Assembly (NCBI GenBank): GCA_030425385.1
Contig: JAUIAH010000004.1
Span: forward strand, 62,001-126,000
Direction: 5' to 3'
From: Verrucomicrobiia bacterium
GTDB taxonomy: Bacteria > Verrucomicrobiota > Verrucomicrobiia > Verrucomicrobiales > DEV007
Length of the DNA: 64,000 nucleotides
Shown: piece by piece, positions 8,530-17,026 of the stretch
Position numbering within the stretch: the stretch's first letter is position 1
Layout of the letters: each line of letters begins with the position of its first letter
Made by a program: the position numbers and the translations under genes
Notes under the pieces: model-generated
The model's database searches: none
Told to the model about the DNA's origin: nothing
What the model saw: only the letters and a program-made list of their open reading frames with translations

Positions 8530-8967
8530 CTATGAGGAGCTGTAGCCGTCTTCGGTATTTGCAAAACCCGCAAAATGCGCACTTTTGAGGAACCGGTCGA
8601 CCGATTCTCGCATTGCGACTAACTCGTCGTGTAGTGGGCATGGGTTTTTGTTAGGGCAATAGTCCACTCCAAATGGACATGGGAAGGTGTCGTTCACCGG
8701 ATCAAAGTGGCTCACGATATCGTAAAAAGTGATCTCCTGAGGGGCGCGGACAAGTCGGTATCCTCCGTTGGGGCCCGGAGATCCTGTCACAAAGTTGGCC
8801 TGTGAGAGTCGGGTGAGCACTTTGGCCACAAGCGCTTGCGGAAGATCTCGCGCTTCCGCGATCTGAGCGGAACTGCAGCGGCAGAGCGGATCATCGTACT
8901 TGGCCGCGAGGAAACTCACGGCGGCAATCGCGTTCTGGGCCATTTTGCTGTAGCCGAAAGTACTCAT
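8530..8967 (-). CDS. Rrf2-family Fe-S transcription regulator
   Basis: A 145-residue winged-helix regulator: N-terminal HTH with SSAQIAEARDLPQALVAKVLTRL, wing GPNGGYRLVR, and three clustered cysteines (C-x6-C-x5-C in CPFGVDYCPNKNPCPLHDE) that can ligate an iron-sulphur cluster. It is divergent from nirK with a 318-bp intergenic region holding a perfect 20-bp palindrome. The family includes NsrR, IscR and RirA; here NO or redox sensing for the nirK operon is inferred. Its Cys spacing differs from that of the second Rrf2 protein at 16262-16699. Starts at 8967 (MSTFG) or 8943 (MAQNA) are both possible. Confidence 0.82.
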   Translation of the reverse strand: MSTFGYSKMAQNAIAAVSFLAAKYDDPLCRCSSAQIAEARDLPQALVAKVLTRLSQANFVTGSPGPNGGYRLVRAPQEITFYDIVSHFDPVNDTFPCPFGVDYCPNKNPCPLHDELVAMRESVDRFLKSAHFAGFANTEDGYSSS

Positions 8968-9067
8968 CTGAAGGGACTTGATCTCCGATCCCCGGACTCT
9001 TGATGCCGGATTCTTCGAGAAACTCTATCGACGCCAACCATTTTCTCAACCAGGTTGCAAATAAATG

Positions 9068-9087
9068 GAATTAAAGAACTTTAATTC
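9068..9087. promoter_or_regulatory. Perfect 20-bp palindrome upstream of nirK
   Basis: GAATTAAAG-AA-CTTTAATTC, an inverted repeat with 9-bp perfect arms in the divergent region between the Rrf2 gene and nirK. It is AT-rich in a GC-richer setting and about 200 nt before the nirK start. A plausible operator for the Rrf2 regulator, though not a match to a consensus I can name. Confidence 0.55.
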
Positions 9088-9285
9088 TTGAATAGGGGGT
9101 CGGAATGATCATGTTGTCCTTAGGTCTATGAATTCACTCTTTCGCTTGATGCCTGGAATGTTGGTTCTCCCCAGACGTGGAATGGAGAAGGGGGCGCTTC
9201 GTGCAGTCGACCCCGCACCTCACGGATGGAAAACCAAGTCGAGCCATCGAAGTCTCCCCACATCTTCTACCAACCCAACACTTCA

Positions 9286-10866
9286 ATGATCACGAAGATA
9301 GCAAGCATTACATTGGCTTCGATGGGATTCCTGTTGCTCTCTGGATGCGGTGAGAACCGCAAACTCGGCCCTAACGAACTCAAAGCACAGGAGGCCCTGC
9401 GAAAAGAAATCGAGACGATTAGACAGGCCGCCGCGATGGAAACAGATGTCGCTGCTGATACTACCGCAGCGCAAAACCCTTCGGATACGCCTGGAGAACC
9501 TGAAGTCATGCAGGGTGAAGAGATGGCCGTGCTTACTGATGCTCCACACGTGCCGCCCCCGATAACCCGGAAGCATCCAACAAAGGTGACTATCCATTTG
9601 GAAGTTACCGAAGTGGTTAAGCGACTCTCTGACGGAGTGGACTACACGTTCTGGACATTTGGGGGCAGTGTGCCGGGTAAGTTCATGCGCATTCGAGAGG
9701 GCGACTATGTCGAGTTCCACCTCGCCAACCATCCGGATAGCAAAATGCCGCATAATATAGATTTGCATGCGGTCACGGGCCCCGGAGGTGGTGCCGCCGC
9801 ATCGTTCACCACACCTGGACATGAATCAGTATTCTCATTTACCGCACTCAATCCCGGTCTCTATGTCTATCACTGTGCGACGGCTCCTGTGGGCATGCAT
9901 ATCGCCAATGGGATGTATGGTCTCATCTTGGTCGAGCCCAAAGAAGGGTTGCCTCCCGTTGATCGGGAATACTATGTGATGCAGAGCGAGTTCTACACCA
10001 AAGGAGCCTACGGGGAGGGCGGTTTGCAGCCGTTCGACATGGAAAAAGCGCTGCGGGAAGATGCGGACTACGTCGTCTTTAACGGATCGGTGGGTGCCAT
10101 GGCCGGCGACAATGCCCCGACTGCAAGAGTTGGCGAAACCGTCCGGCTATTCATCGGCAATGGGGGCCCCAACTTGGTTTCATCGTTTCACGTCATCGGT
10201 GAAATATTCGACAAGGTGTATGTCGAAGGTGGATCTTACGTGAACGAAAACGTTCAATCCACAATGGTTCCTGCGGGTGGATCTGCCATCGTGGAATTTA
10301 AATTGGATGCTCCAGGCACATACATTCTCGTGGATCACTCGATCTTCCGTGCATTCAACAAAGGTGCCATTGCCATGATTAAGGCAGAGGGAGACGAGGC
10401 CCAACTAGTCTACTCAGGGAAAACTGATGACCGTATCTATCAACCTGAAGGTGGTGCAATCCAAACGATCCCCCAAGAAGCCAAGCCGCAGCCACTGGCG
10501 CAGAATAAACAAGAACGCATAGAGCACGGTCAGATTGTCTATGCTCAAGTATGCACCGCTTGCCACCAGGCTCAGGGCCAAGGGATCCCGAAAGCATTTC
10601 CGCCTCTGGCGCAATCGGACTACCTGAACGCCGATGTTGACCGCTCGATAAGTGCGGTGATGCACGGCCTGGCTGGCAAAGTAACCGTGAATGGTGAAGT
10701 TTACGAAAGCATTATGCCGCAGCTCGGGTTGGATGATGAATCGATCGCGAACGTGCTCACCTATGTTTACAACAAATGGGGAAACAATGGGACTGAAGTG
10801 ACGCCGGAGATGGTCGCCGCAGTGCGGGAGGCAGGTGCACCAGCAAGTCCTCTCATCGTACACTAA
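9286..10866 (+). CDS. nirK: Copper nitrite reductase NirK with C-terminal cytochrome c, lipoprotein type
   Basis: Reduces nitrite to NO. With the ATG at 9286 the 526-residue product has a lipoprotein signal (LLLSGC, Cys 21), then a low-complexity spacer to about residue 90. Two cupredoxin domains follow. HNIDLHA and [15 protein letters not shown] give the type 1 copper ligands (His, Cys, His, Met) and type 2 histidines, and VDHSIFRAF gives the last His. The C-terminal 100 residues are a class I cytochrome c with CTACH and a likely axial Met in IMPQL. The fused heme domain would feed electrons to the copper site, as in other cytochrome-tailed NirK proteins. The 20-residue longer frame (from 9226) disrupts the signal sequence and is rejected. 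First gene of a plus-strand operon with nirV, sco and nnrS. Confidence 0.93.
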   Translation: MITKIASITLASMGFLLLSGCGENRKLGPNELKAQEALRKEIETIRQAAAMETDVAADTTAAQNPSDTPGEPEVMQGEEMAVLTDAPHVPPPITRKHPTKVTIHLEVTEVVKRLSDGVDYTFWTFGGSVPGKFMRIREGDYVEFHLANHPDSKMPHNIDLHAVTGPGGGAAASFTTPGHESVFSFTALNPGLYVYHCATAPVGMHIANGMYGLILVEPKEGLPPVDREYYVMQSEFYTKGAYGEGGLQPFDMEKALREDADYVVFNGSVGAMAGDNAPTARVGETVRLFIGNGGPNLVSSFHVIGEIFDKVYVEGGSYVNENVQSTMVPAGGSAIVEFKLDAPGTYILVDHSIFRAFNKGAIAMIKAEGDEAQLVYSGKTDDRIYQPEGGAIQTIPQEAKPQPLAQNKQERIEHGQIVYAQVCTACHQAQGQGIPKAFPPLAQSDYLNADVDRSISAVMHGLAGKVTVNGEVYESIMPQLGLDDESIANVLTYVYNKWGNNGTEVTPEMVAAVREAGAPASPLIVH

Positions 10867-10968
10867 AGTCACGGGGCACCCATGCGAATATGATCGTAAT
10901 GAGGGTGTCGACAGCATTCGCGATGCCAATAAGGTGATTGATGTCTACGTGCCCTCACCGCCAGTTTT

Positions 10969-11787
10969 GTGACCGATTTTTCAGACGTTGTGTCCGTGCT
11001 TAGATTGATTTTATCCTGTGTAGGATGCCTTCAAATCGTCCTCGGTGGGGAGGTGCCATCAGGAATGGCAAAGATCCCTTCTGGAAGCTATACTCCACTC
11101 TACGTTGAGGATGCCTCAAAGCGCTCTGTAGCGGCGTTTCTCATCGATATAAGACCGGTGACCAACTCGGAGTTCCTATTATTCGTCCGGGAGAATCCTA
11201 AGTGGCGCCGATCTCAAGTGAAGCGTCTGTTCGCAGACGGCGCTTATCTGAAGCACTGGGGCGCTGATCTTGATCTTGGCCCGGATGCGGACAGAATTGC
11301 GGATAGTCCTGTGACGAACGTCTCGTGGTTTGCTGCCAGAGCCTACCTCAAATCGAAAGGCAAGCGTTTGCCCACTGAGGACGAGTGGGAGTACGTGGCA
11401 TGTGCTGATGAGATCCGTCCTGATGCGACCGAAGACCCTGCCTTCACTAAGCGTCTGCTAGAATGGTATAGCAAACCCAACTCTCGTCTGCTGCCCTCCG
11501 TAGAGGATGCAACTCCAAATGTTTACGGCGTCTGTGCACTCCACGGGTACACCTGGGAATGGGTGCGCGATTTCAACAACGCCATGGTTACGGGGGAATC
11601 GCGAGCAGACTCGGGTGTGGAACGAGGACTCTACTGTGCGGGAGGGGCGCTCGGCACTGCCGATCCTCACAATTACGCTGCTTTTATGCGTTACGCGTTT
11701 CGTTCTAGTTTAAAAGGGAACTATGCGGTGGCGAATCTTGGCTTTCGTGGCGCACGCAGTCTTCCACCCCATAAAGAATCACCATGA
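10969..11787 (+). CDS. nirV: NirV-like formylglycine-generating-enzyme family protein
   Basis: A 272-residue protein of the FGE-sulfatase/SUMF1 fold: signal-like N terminus, IDIRPVTNSEFLLFV, SPVTNVSWFAARAYLKSKGKRLPTEDEWEYVA and C-terminal NLGFRGARS are standard landmarks. It lacks the paired active-site cysteines expected of a true formylglycine synthase, so it is probably an accessory protein. Genes of this family next to nirK are called nirV; their exact function is unknown. The GTG at 10969 is the apparent start. Its stop overlaps the sco start (ATGA). Confidence 0.82.
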   Translation: MTDFSDVVSVLRLILSCVGCLQIVLGGEVPSGMAKIPSGSYTPLYVEDASKRSVAAFLIDIRPVTNSEFLLFVRENPKWRRSQVKRLFADGAYLKHWGADLDLGPDADRIADSPVTNVSWFAARAYLKSKGKRLPTEDEWEYVACADEIRPDATEDPAFTKRLLEWYSKPNSRLLPSVEDATPNVYGVCALHGYTWEWVRDFNNAMVTGESRADSGVERGLYCAGGALGTADPHNYAAFMRYAFRSSLKGNYAVANLGFRGARSLPPHKESP

Positions 11788-12398
11788 AACGATTACTTAT
11801 TCTAACAATCGTTGGAGTATCTCTGATCAGTGCCGCTGATGCTCAAGAGGAGGACGCTGCCCAAAAGCTCACGTTGTCGCCTGCAGATCCTGCGGAAGGT
11901 TCCGTTTATGATCTGGATTCGAGATGGAAGACTCAAGAGGGCGAGGAATTGGCACTAAAGGATCTCCAGGGGAAAGTGAGAATAGTGGCGATGGGGTATA
12001 CTTCCTGCAAATACGCTTGTCCGCGAATTATCGCCGATCTACAACGGATTGAAAGGGAGTTGAAGGACGAGACCCTGGGCACTGACCGGGTGAGTCTCTC
12101 ATTCATTTCCATCGATCCCGAAACGGACACTCCTGCCCGGATGAAGAAACTAGAGAAGGACTACAAGTTCGATCCAAAGCGCTGGCTGCTCTTAACGGGT
12201 GACGAAGATGGAGTTCTGGAACTCGCAGTAGCTCTGGGAATGAAGTACAGGCAGACCACGGCACTCGATTTCGCTCATTCCAATATCATCACCGTTCTCG
12301 CGCCCGATGGGCGCATTGTCCACCAAACCGCTGAGATTGGCGCCGATCTATCAAGAACCCTCGCAGCGATTCGCAAGGCCGCCAGCGTGACCAAGTGA
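11784..12398 (+). CDS. SCO1/SenC copper chaperone
   Basis: A 204-residue exported thioredoxin-fold protein. The signal peptide covers about residues 1-20 (cleavage near ADA). The copper-binding CKYAC motif lies after MGYTS, with the distal His in DFAHSN. SCO proteins deliver copper to periplasmic copper enzymes. In this operon the likely client is NirK rather than cytochrome oxidase, an inference from position. The start codon overlaps the nirV stop. Confidence 0.9.
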   Translation: MKRLLILTIVGVSLISAADAQEEDAAQKLTLSPADPAEGSVYDLDSRWKTQEGEELALKDLQGKVRIVAMGYTSCKYACPRIIADLQRIERELKDETLGTDRVSLSFISIDPETDTPARMKKLEKDYKFDPKRWLLLTGDEDGVLELAVALGMKYRQTTALDFAHSNIITVLAPDGRIVHQTAEIGADLSRTLAAIRKAASVTK

Positions 12399-12404
12399 CC
12401 GTGT

Positions 12405-13586
12405 ATGCCTCGATGCCGATTTGCCACCAAGCGAGATGCTGGGATTTCGCTGCAGAAAGAGCCTTTTCGTCTCTTCTTCCCCGCAGGCATTCTGGCTAGT
12501 ATCGTGGGTGTTGCACTGTGGCCATTGCTCTATGCGGGCTGGCTGGATTTCTATCCTGGTGAGGCGCATGCCCGCCTGATGGTTCAGGGGTTTGTGGGGG
12601 CCTTTGCTCTTGGGTTCTTAGGAACCGCGTTTCCCAAGATGATCGAGAGTCCATCGCTGACCTGGCCAGAACTGGCAGTGCTGCTGTCTGGCAACCTCGG
12701 TGGCATGATCGCGATTGCCCTCGGACACGTCACGGCCGGTGATGGCCTTTTTGTCCTCACGTGGGTCTCGCTCTTGGGATTCCTGTCAGTGCGCCTCGCA
12801 TTCCTGGGTCAAGACTTGCCGCCACCTGGCTTTGTGCTCGCAGGAATCGGCCTTTTTGCCGGGGTGACCGGAGCCGTGATGCTATTGATACAACGTATCA
12901 ACCTTCCAAGCACGTTCGAACGCAGCCTGGCTCAACTCCTTCTCTATGAGGCGTTCATCCTCTGTCCAATTGCCGGGATCGGTGGATTCCTATTCTCAAG
13001 ATTCTTTACGGTAACATCGACATCGGTGCCGGAACCAAACTGGAACAGAGAAGCGTTCTTGGCGCTCGCTGTTGGTGCAGCGATTATAGGTACAATCATC
13101 GCTCAGGCATCCGGTTGGGCTAGAAGTGCTCCCGCGGCGAGGGCAGCCATCATCGCTGTCTACCTGATCTGGCATGGCGTGCCACTCCGATTCCGAACCT
13201 CTCAAGGAACTCTGTCGACGATGCTTAAGATAGCGATCGGGTGTCTCGTGTTAGGACTGCTTCTATCGGGGCTTTCAGTTATCTACAGTGTTGCTCTAAA
13301 GCACATTCTCTTCATTGGCGGGTACGGATTGCTCATTTTGGCAGTTGCGAGCCGTGTGGCTTGGGGGCACAGCGGGAATATTCATTTGGCAGAGGGAACT
13401 CGCCGCTCTCTCAGGTTCATTGTTGGCATTGTTCTGCTGGCCATGGCCACTCGGGTTGTCGCTGATCTGATTCCCGCTATCCGAGTTTCCCACCACGTCT
13501 ATGCCGCGCTGAGTTGGGTGATCGCTACAGTGATATGGTCGGCAGCCGCGCTGCGCTTTGTTGCGATCGCCGATCGAGACGGCTGA
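12405..13586 (+). CDS. nnrS: NnrS family heme-copper membrane protein
   Basis: A 393-residue integral membrane protein with about twelve hydrophobic segments. It matches NnrS in the N-terminal PFRLFFPAGIL, ARLMVQGFVGAFALGFLGTAFPK, and the histidine-bearing HGVPLRFRTS, AWGHSGNIH and VSHHVYAA regions. NnrS proteins relieve NO-related stress in denitrifiers by an unclear mechanism. It starts 6 nt after the sco stop and is the last gene of the nirK operon. It converges on the haemoglobin gene at 13630. Confidence 0.87.
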   Translation: MPRCRFATKRDAGISLQKEPFRLFFPAGILASIVGVALWPLLYAGWLDFYPGEAHARLMVQGFVGAFALGFLGTAFPKMIESPSLTWPELAVLLSGNLGGMIAIALGHVTAGDGLFVLTWVSLLGFLSVRLAFLGQDLPPPGFVLAGIGLFAGVTGAVMLLIQRINLPSTFERSLAQLLLYEAFILCPIAGIGGFLFSRFFTVTSTSVPEPNWNREAFLALAVGAAIIGTIIAQASGWARSAPAARAAIIAVYLIWHGVPLRFRTSQGTLSTMLKIAIGCLVLGLLLSGLSVIYSVALKHILFIGGYGLLILAVASRVAWGHSGNIHLAEGTRRSLRFIVGIVLLAMATRVVADLIPAIRVSHHVYAALSWVIATVIWSAAALRFVAIADRDG

Positions 13587-13629
13587 CTCCGGGCTGGTGC
13601 GTAGGGATAGACAGGGGAAGAGTGCCCAA

Positions 13630-14115
13630 TTACGTTTCGGAAGACTTCTCCTTATAGGCTGAATACCGTTCACGCTGTTCATCCGAAAGATTGGCAGGAT
13701 CAAAACGAGGGTCAGGCACGTTGTTGATTTTGCTGTAGATAACGTTGGCCATGTCCTCAGCACAACGCACGATGTGCTCAGCATTCTCGCCTTCGAAGAG
13801 TTCCGCCACCGTCTGTCGAAATATTTCCAACCAATGATCGAATTTGACTCGGCTCATTTCAGTCTTTGCGACGAGTTTCGCGTGAGCGTCGAGGGGATTG
13901 CCACGAAAGGTTCCAGAGCGAAAGAGCACGGTGTCCCAAAAATCATACATTTTGGGTAGATGCGTTTCCCAGTCTACCTGCGCTATCTCCGAGAAGATGG
14001 GTCCAAGTAGATCGTCTTCGCGGATACGCTCGTAGAAGCGATCAACCAATAAGATGATGCCCTCACGATCAATGAGGTCTGGAGGCGCATCTGACGAGAC
14101 AGTTGAAGAACTCAT
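13630..14115 (-). CDS. Group III truncated haemoglobin
   Basis: A 161-residue 2/2 globin: LVDRFYERIREDDLLGPIF, WETHLPKMYDFWDTVLFRSGTFRGNPLDAHAKL (containing the proximal-His region) and FDHWLEIFRQTVAELF match the trHb III subfamily. Likely roles are NO/O2 chemistry in the cytosol during nitrite respiration. It has no signal peptide. The ATG overlaps the stop of the heme-protein gene upstream (14112-14115), so the two are coupled. Confidence 0.87.
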   Translation of the reverse strand: MSSSTVSSDAPPDLIDREGIILLVDRFYERIREDDLLGPIFSEIAQVDWETHLPKMYDFWDTVLFRSGTFRGNPLDAHAKLVAKTEMSRVKFDHWLEIFRQTVAELFEGENAEHIVRCAEDMANVIYSKINNVPDPRFDPANLSDEQRERYSAYKEKSSET

Positions 14116-15434
14116 GAATTGCGGTGCTTGTCGAAGTGCTGGGCGAACTCTGGCTTTGTTTCTAGTAAGATGGTGAGAATGCGTTGACGTTCTTTGGCTC
14201 CGAGGTAGTCGAATTCCGGATTCTTTCCGGCGAGCACCTCTGACAGCTTCGAGTAAAAGACCACTTTGAAAAGTTTTGGAAGGTAGTCGAATGAGCGGGA
14301 GTAGATCATATAACTGAATCGGTGCCGAAAGAGACGCGACAGCAGTTCAAAATCTTTGAGCGAACGCTCATCCTCTGATCGCGGTGCCTTGGCCAGGAAC
14401 GCATTCTGAAACGCTTCGCTTCCCTCTATCCCCCAGGATTCAAGTTGAAACTCGTCTTTGAAGAGCATGACCGCTAACAGTGTCGCAGCTTCCTTTTGGA
14501 TGTATTTTAAGGTTCGCTTCCTCAGTTCTCCTTTTGTTGAATCAAGGTGATCTGAGAGAGCTGTATCATAGTGTAGCCAGCGAAGGGTGTTGAAGCGTGC
14601 CTTTGTGAGGGCGTTGTGCACAGTAATTTGATGCTCCATGACCATTAAGGCTACAATATCACTCTTGTTGGTGAGATACGGGCCGGTATGGAAGACCTGA
14701 TCGAGATCCTCCACCGTTCCATGGTCACGAATCATGGTGGCGGATCCTCGGTCACCCTCCTTGTATAGCAGATTTCCCATGTGCCGCTCGCCTCCATTCT
14801 CGCCAGTCACATACCAACCACCCCATCGCTCGCGCAACGGGCTAGTATGATCGGTCGAATGCGTTCCAGCGCTAAGGATGGGAAAACCACCCGTATCTGG
14901 TCGCACCGACCGGATAAGCATTCCGGGAACACCGCCAGTGCGTGTTCCGCCATGGCAGTTCATACATTCGGCAGACCGGATTAGCATCGGGTTCTCGTTC
15001 GGTCTCCTGGGAACCTTCAGTAGGTAGAAAACAGGCCCAAGTTGAGGATCAATTGAGATGACCTCAATATCACCTCCCTGAACCCATCCGACGTAATAGT
15101 CATCAGAGAAATAGAGGGCTCGTGGCCGTGATGGTAGGATTCGGTGGTTCTGAAGACTGGTTTTCGAGAAAACAAGCACTTGTGATTCCACTGGAACGTC
15201 CAATTCCCTCAATAGACTTTTGAGAAAGCCTTTCTCACTCCACTGGTTGAGTCGAACTTCCCCTGCCTCGATCCTCTCAATCAGCTTGGCTAGCGGATCC
15301 TGAGGATCAGTATCGGAGTAGTGAATGGGCGCTTCTTCATAGAAAACTCCTGAGCCAGCATAGAGTTGGCCGTGACTTGCGAGACCGTAGACGGCCAGCG
15401 CACTCATCAAAAATTGATAAAAGCTCACAGACAT
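14112..15434 (-). CDS. Exported protein with a single heme-binding CxxCH, function unknown
   Basis: A 440-residue protein with a signal peptide (hydrophobic stretch to about residue 27) and one c-type heme motif, CMNCH, near residue 158. The remaining approximately 240 residues are mainly helical in pattern and rich in Arg/Lys. I do not recognise the family. The heme motif, secretion signal and 4-nt overlap with a haemoglobin gene suggest a periplasmic electron carrier or NO/nitrite-reactive protein. Reading upstream there is no other in-frame start that extends it sensibly. Confidence 0.65.
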   Translation of the reverse strand: MSVSFYQFLMSALAVYGLASHGQLYAGSGVFYEEAPIHYSDTDPQDPLAKLIERIEAGEVRLNQWSEKGFLKSLLRELDVPVESQVLVFSKTSLQNHRILPSRPRALYFSDDYYVGWVQGGDIEVISIDPQLGPVFYLLKVPRRPNENPMLIRSAECMNCHGGTRTGGVPGMLIRSVRPDTGGFPILSAGTHSTDHTSPLRERWGGWYVTGENGGERHMGNLLYKEGDRGSATMIRDHGTVEDLDQVFHTGPYLTNKSDIVALMVMEHQITVHNALTKARFNTLRWLHYDTALSDHLDSTKGELRKRTLKYIQKEAATLLAVMLFKDEFQLESWGIEGSEAFQNAFLAKAPRSEDERSLKDFELLSRLFRHRFSYMIYSRSFDYLPKLFKVVFYSKLSEVLAGKNPEFDYLGAKERQRILTILLETKPEFAQHFDKHRNS

Positions 15435-15509
15435 GATGGACGGTCAGGTGAAGCAATGCCTGTCGATATACTTCGGGTGCATGTAGAAGCCTGGCAATCT
15501 TCGCAACCG

Positions 15510-16097
15510 CTACTCTGATGTCGAGCGGCGGTTCAGCACGTCATCCTTTGTGCTGCCAATCACAGTCATGACCTGCTTGATCAGTTCGGGATCGACTTTC
15601 AGTTCTTCGAGAGTGCTCTGCAGATGTCCGGCGATGACACCAAAATCGCTCTCCGTGAGGTCGAGGCTGGAATGAATCTTCCTCATATCCTTCCCTGTCC
15701 AAGGTGTTGGTCCGCCGAGAGCGGCGCCGATGAACTCCTTTTGTTTGTTGTGTTGACGTCTCATGTTGACGTCCTCAAAGAAGTGGTTCACGCGGTCGTC
15801 ATCCATCACCTTCTTGTAGAAGAGATCGACAGCCGCATTGATGGCAGTTTTGCCTCCAATCTTGTGGTAAAGACTGCTAGTTCGTGCTTTGGCAAACTCC
15901 TGGAGGCACTCCTCGCTACAGAAGGCATATTTCGCTCCTTCGTATTGATAGACATGATCTGGGGCGACGATGTTGCCCTCAATCGGACACTTCTCGTTAA
16001 GCTTGTCTTTCGAAGTAGGTTTGTCGTCTGCCAGCCCGGTGATCGGCAAAGTGGTCAAAATGATTGGGCTCAGAAGAACTAGAATGGCTTTGTGCAT
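15510..16097 (-). CDS. YHS/TRASH metal-binding domain fused to a group I truncated haemoglobin, exported
   Basis: With the ATG at 16097 the 195-residue product has a cleavable signal peptide (to about residue 24, GLADD). A YHS/TRASH-type zinc or copper binding unit follows (C-x22-C-x3-C, ending YAFCSEEC), then a trHb group I domain beginning SLYHKIGG. FEDVNMRRQHNKQKEFI, GGPTPWTGKDMRKIHSSL (proximal His) and FGVIAGHLQSTLEEL are globin landmarks. A periplasmic globin with a metal-binding cap is uncommon; sensing or detoxifying NO near the nitrite reductase is inferred. Longer upstream starts (to 16211) lack a signal. Confidence 0.85.
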   Translation of the reverse strand: MHKAILVLLSPIILTTLPITGLADDKPTSKDKLNEKCPIEGNIVAPDHVYQYEGAKYAFCSEECLQEFAKARTSSLYHKIGGKTAINAAVDLFYKKVMDDDRVNHFFEDVNMRRQHNKQKEFIGAALGGPTPWTGKDMRKIHSSLDLTESDFGVIAGHLQSTLEELKVDPELIKQVMTVIGSTKDDVLNRRSTSE

Positions 16098-16196
16098 AGG
16101 AATTCGGTGGATCGAGATCATTGATTGAGTTCGAGCGGAGAAACAACACGAACGATATGAAGCATCGCGTGATACGCGATATACGTCACAGAACAG

Positions 16197-16209
16197 GTAT
16201 TGCAAATAC
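16197..16209. promoter_or_regulatory. Palindrome upstream of the YHS-haemoglobin gene
   Basis: GTATT-GCA-AATAC, 100 nt before the start at 16097. It includes TTGCAAATACATG, which differs by one base from TTGCAAATAAATG at 9054-9066 in front of nirK. Candidate binding site for NsrR or the other Rrf2 protein; evidence is pattern only. Confidence 0.35.
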
Positions 16210-16261
16210 ATGTTTAAGAATTGATGCGGAACTGGAGTAGCGATGCCGCGTGCACCCCGCT

Positions 16262-16699
16262 CTAGTGAAGAAGAGTGCGACTGAGACGCTTCCTCAGTGG
16301 CCCCTCAACTAAGTCATTGAGCGTGTGGCGGTTGAGGCTTTCGTAAAATGCTTCCATGGCTTCAGCCAATAGGCCTTTTAGCCGACAATGGCCACTGATA
16401 GGGCACGAGTTGGTTTCGACACTGAAGCATTCCACAATGACCGGCTGATTCTCGGTTTCCCGAATGAGCTTGCCAAGTCGAATTTCATTCGCAGGGCATG
16501 CCAATCGAATGCCTCCCCCTCGTCCTTGGCGGGTTTCTAGGTAGCAGAGTTTCGCGAGATTGTGAATCACTTTGGCTACATGATGACGCGAAATGCCGTA
16601 GGCGTCGGTGACTTCATCAATCATGAAAGACTCGTCCCCTTTGAGTGCTGCATACATGAGAACTCGAAGGGAATAGTCACTAAATCGGCTTAAATTCAT
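16262..16699 (-). CDS. nsrR: NsrR nitric-oxide-sensing repressor
   Basis: A 145-residue Rrf2 protein with N-terminal MNLSRFSDYSLRVLMYAAL, wing RQGRGGGIRLA and three cysteines in CFSVETNSC-PISGHC (C-x7-C-x5-C), the spacing of the Bacillus-type NsrR [4Fe-4S] site. The downstream LKGLLAEAMEAFYESLNRHTLNDL is also typical. NsrR derepresses its regulon when NO destroys the cluster. It lies beside the haemoglobin, nirK and cynX-like genes, which are its likely targets. Confidence 0.88.
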   Translation of the reverse strand: MNLSRFSDYSLRVLMYAALKGDESFMIDEVTDAYGISRHHVAKVIHNLAKLCYLETRQGRGGGIRLACPANEIRLGKLIRETENQPVIVECFSVETNSCPISGHCRLKGLLAEAMEAFYESLNRHTLNDLVEGPLRKRLSRTLLH

Positions 16700-16789
16700 G
16701 GTGTGGGGTGGGCCCTGATTCAGGAGGGGGCTCGAATATTGGGCCAGATTGTCACTTTGGAAAACTCATCAGAGCTGAACGTATAAAAC

Positions 16790-16814
16790 ATGCAAAGCGG
16801 ATTCTTGTTTGCAT
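16790..16814. promoter_or_regulatory. Inverted repeat between nsrR and the CynX-like gene
   Basis: ATGCAAA, 11 nt, TTTGCAT: perfect 7-bp arms in the 327-bp divergent intergenic region between nsrR and the transporter gene. The rest of this gap (16700-17026) shows no credible gene. Possible operator. Confidence 0.35.
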
Positions 16815-17026
16815 ACTTCGAATTGAGAGCCAAGCAAGCCTTCCATTTGCGAAAGAGTCATGTACTGGTTTTCCCTATAAGAAAAGAGCTGGCGGCGGCA
16901 GGGCGGCTTTTCATCCCGCGTATTCTAGCGTAGCGGTCTGGCGTCTGTGCCATGCCACAAGGGCACTTCCTTGTCGGACATTCTGGCATCAGACCGTCTT
17001 TCTCTCACTACTCGTTGAATGATTCG

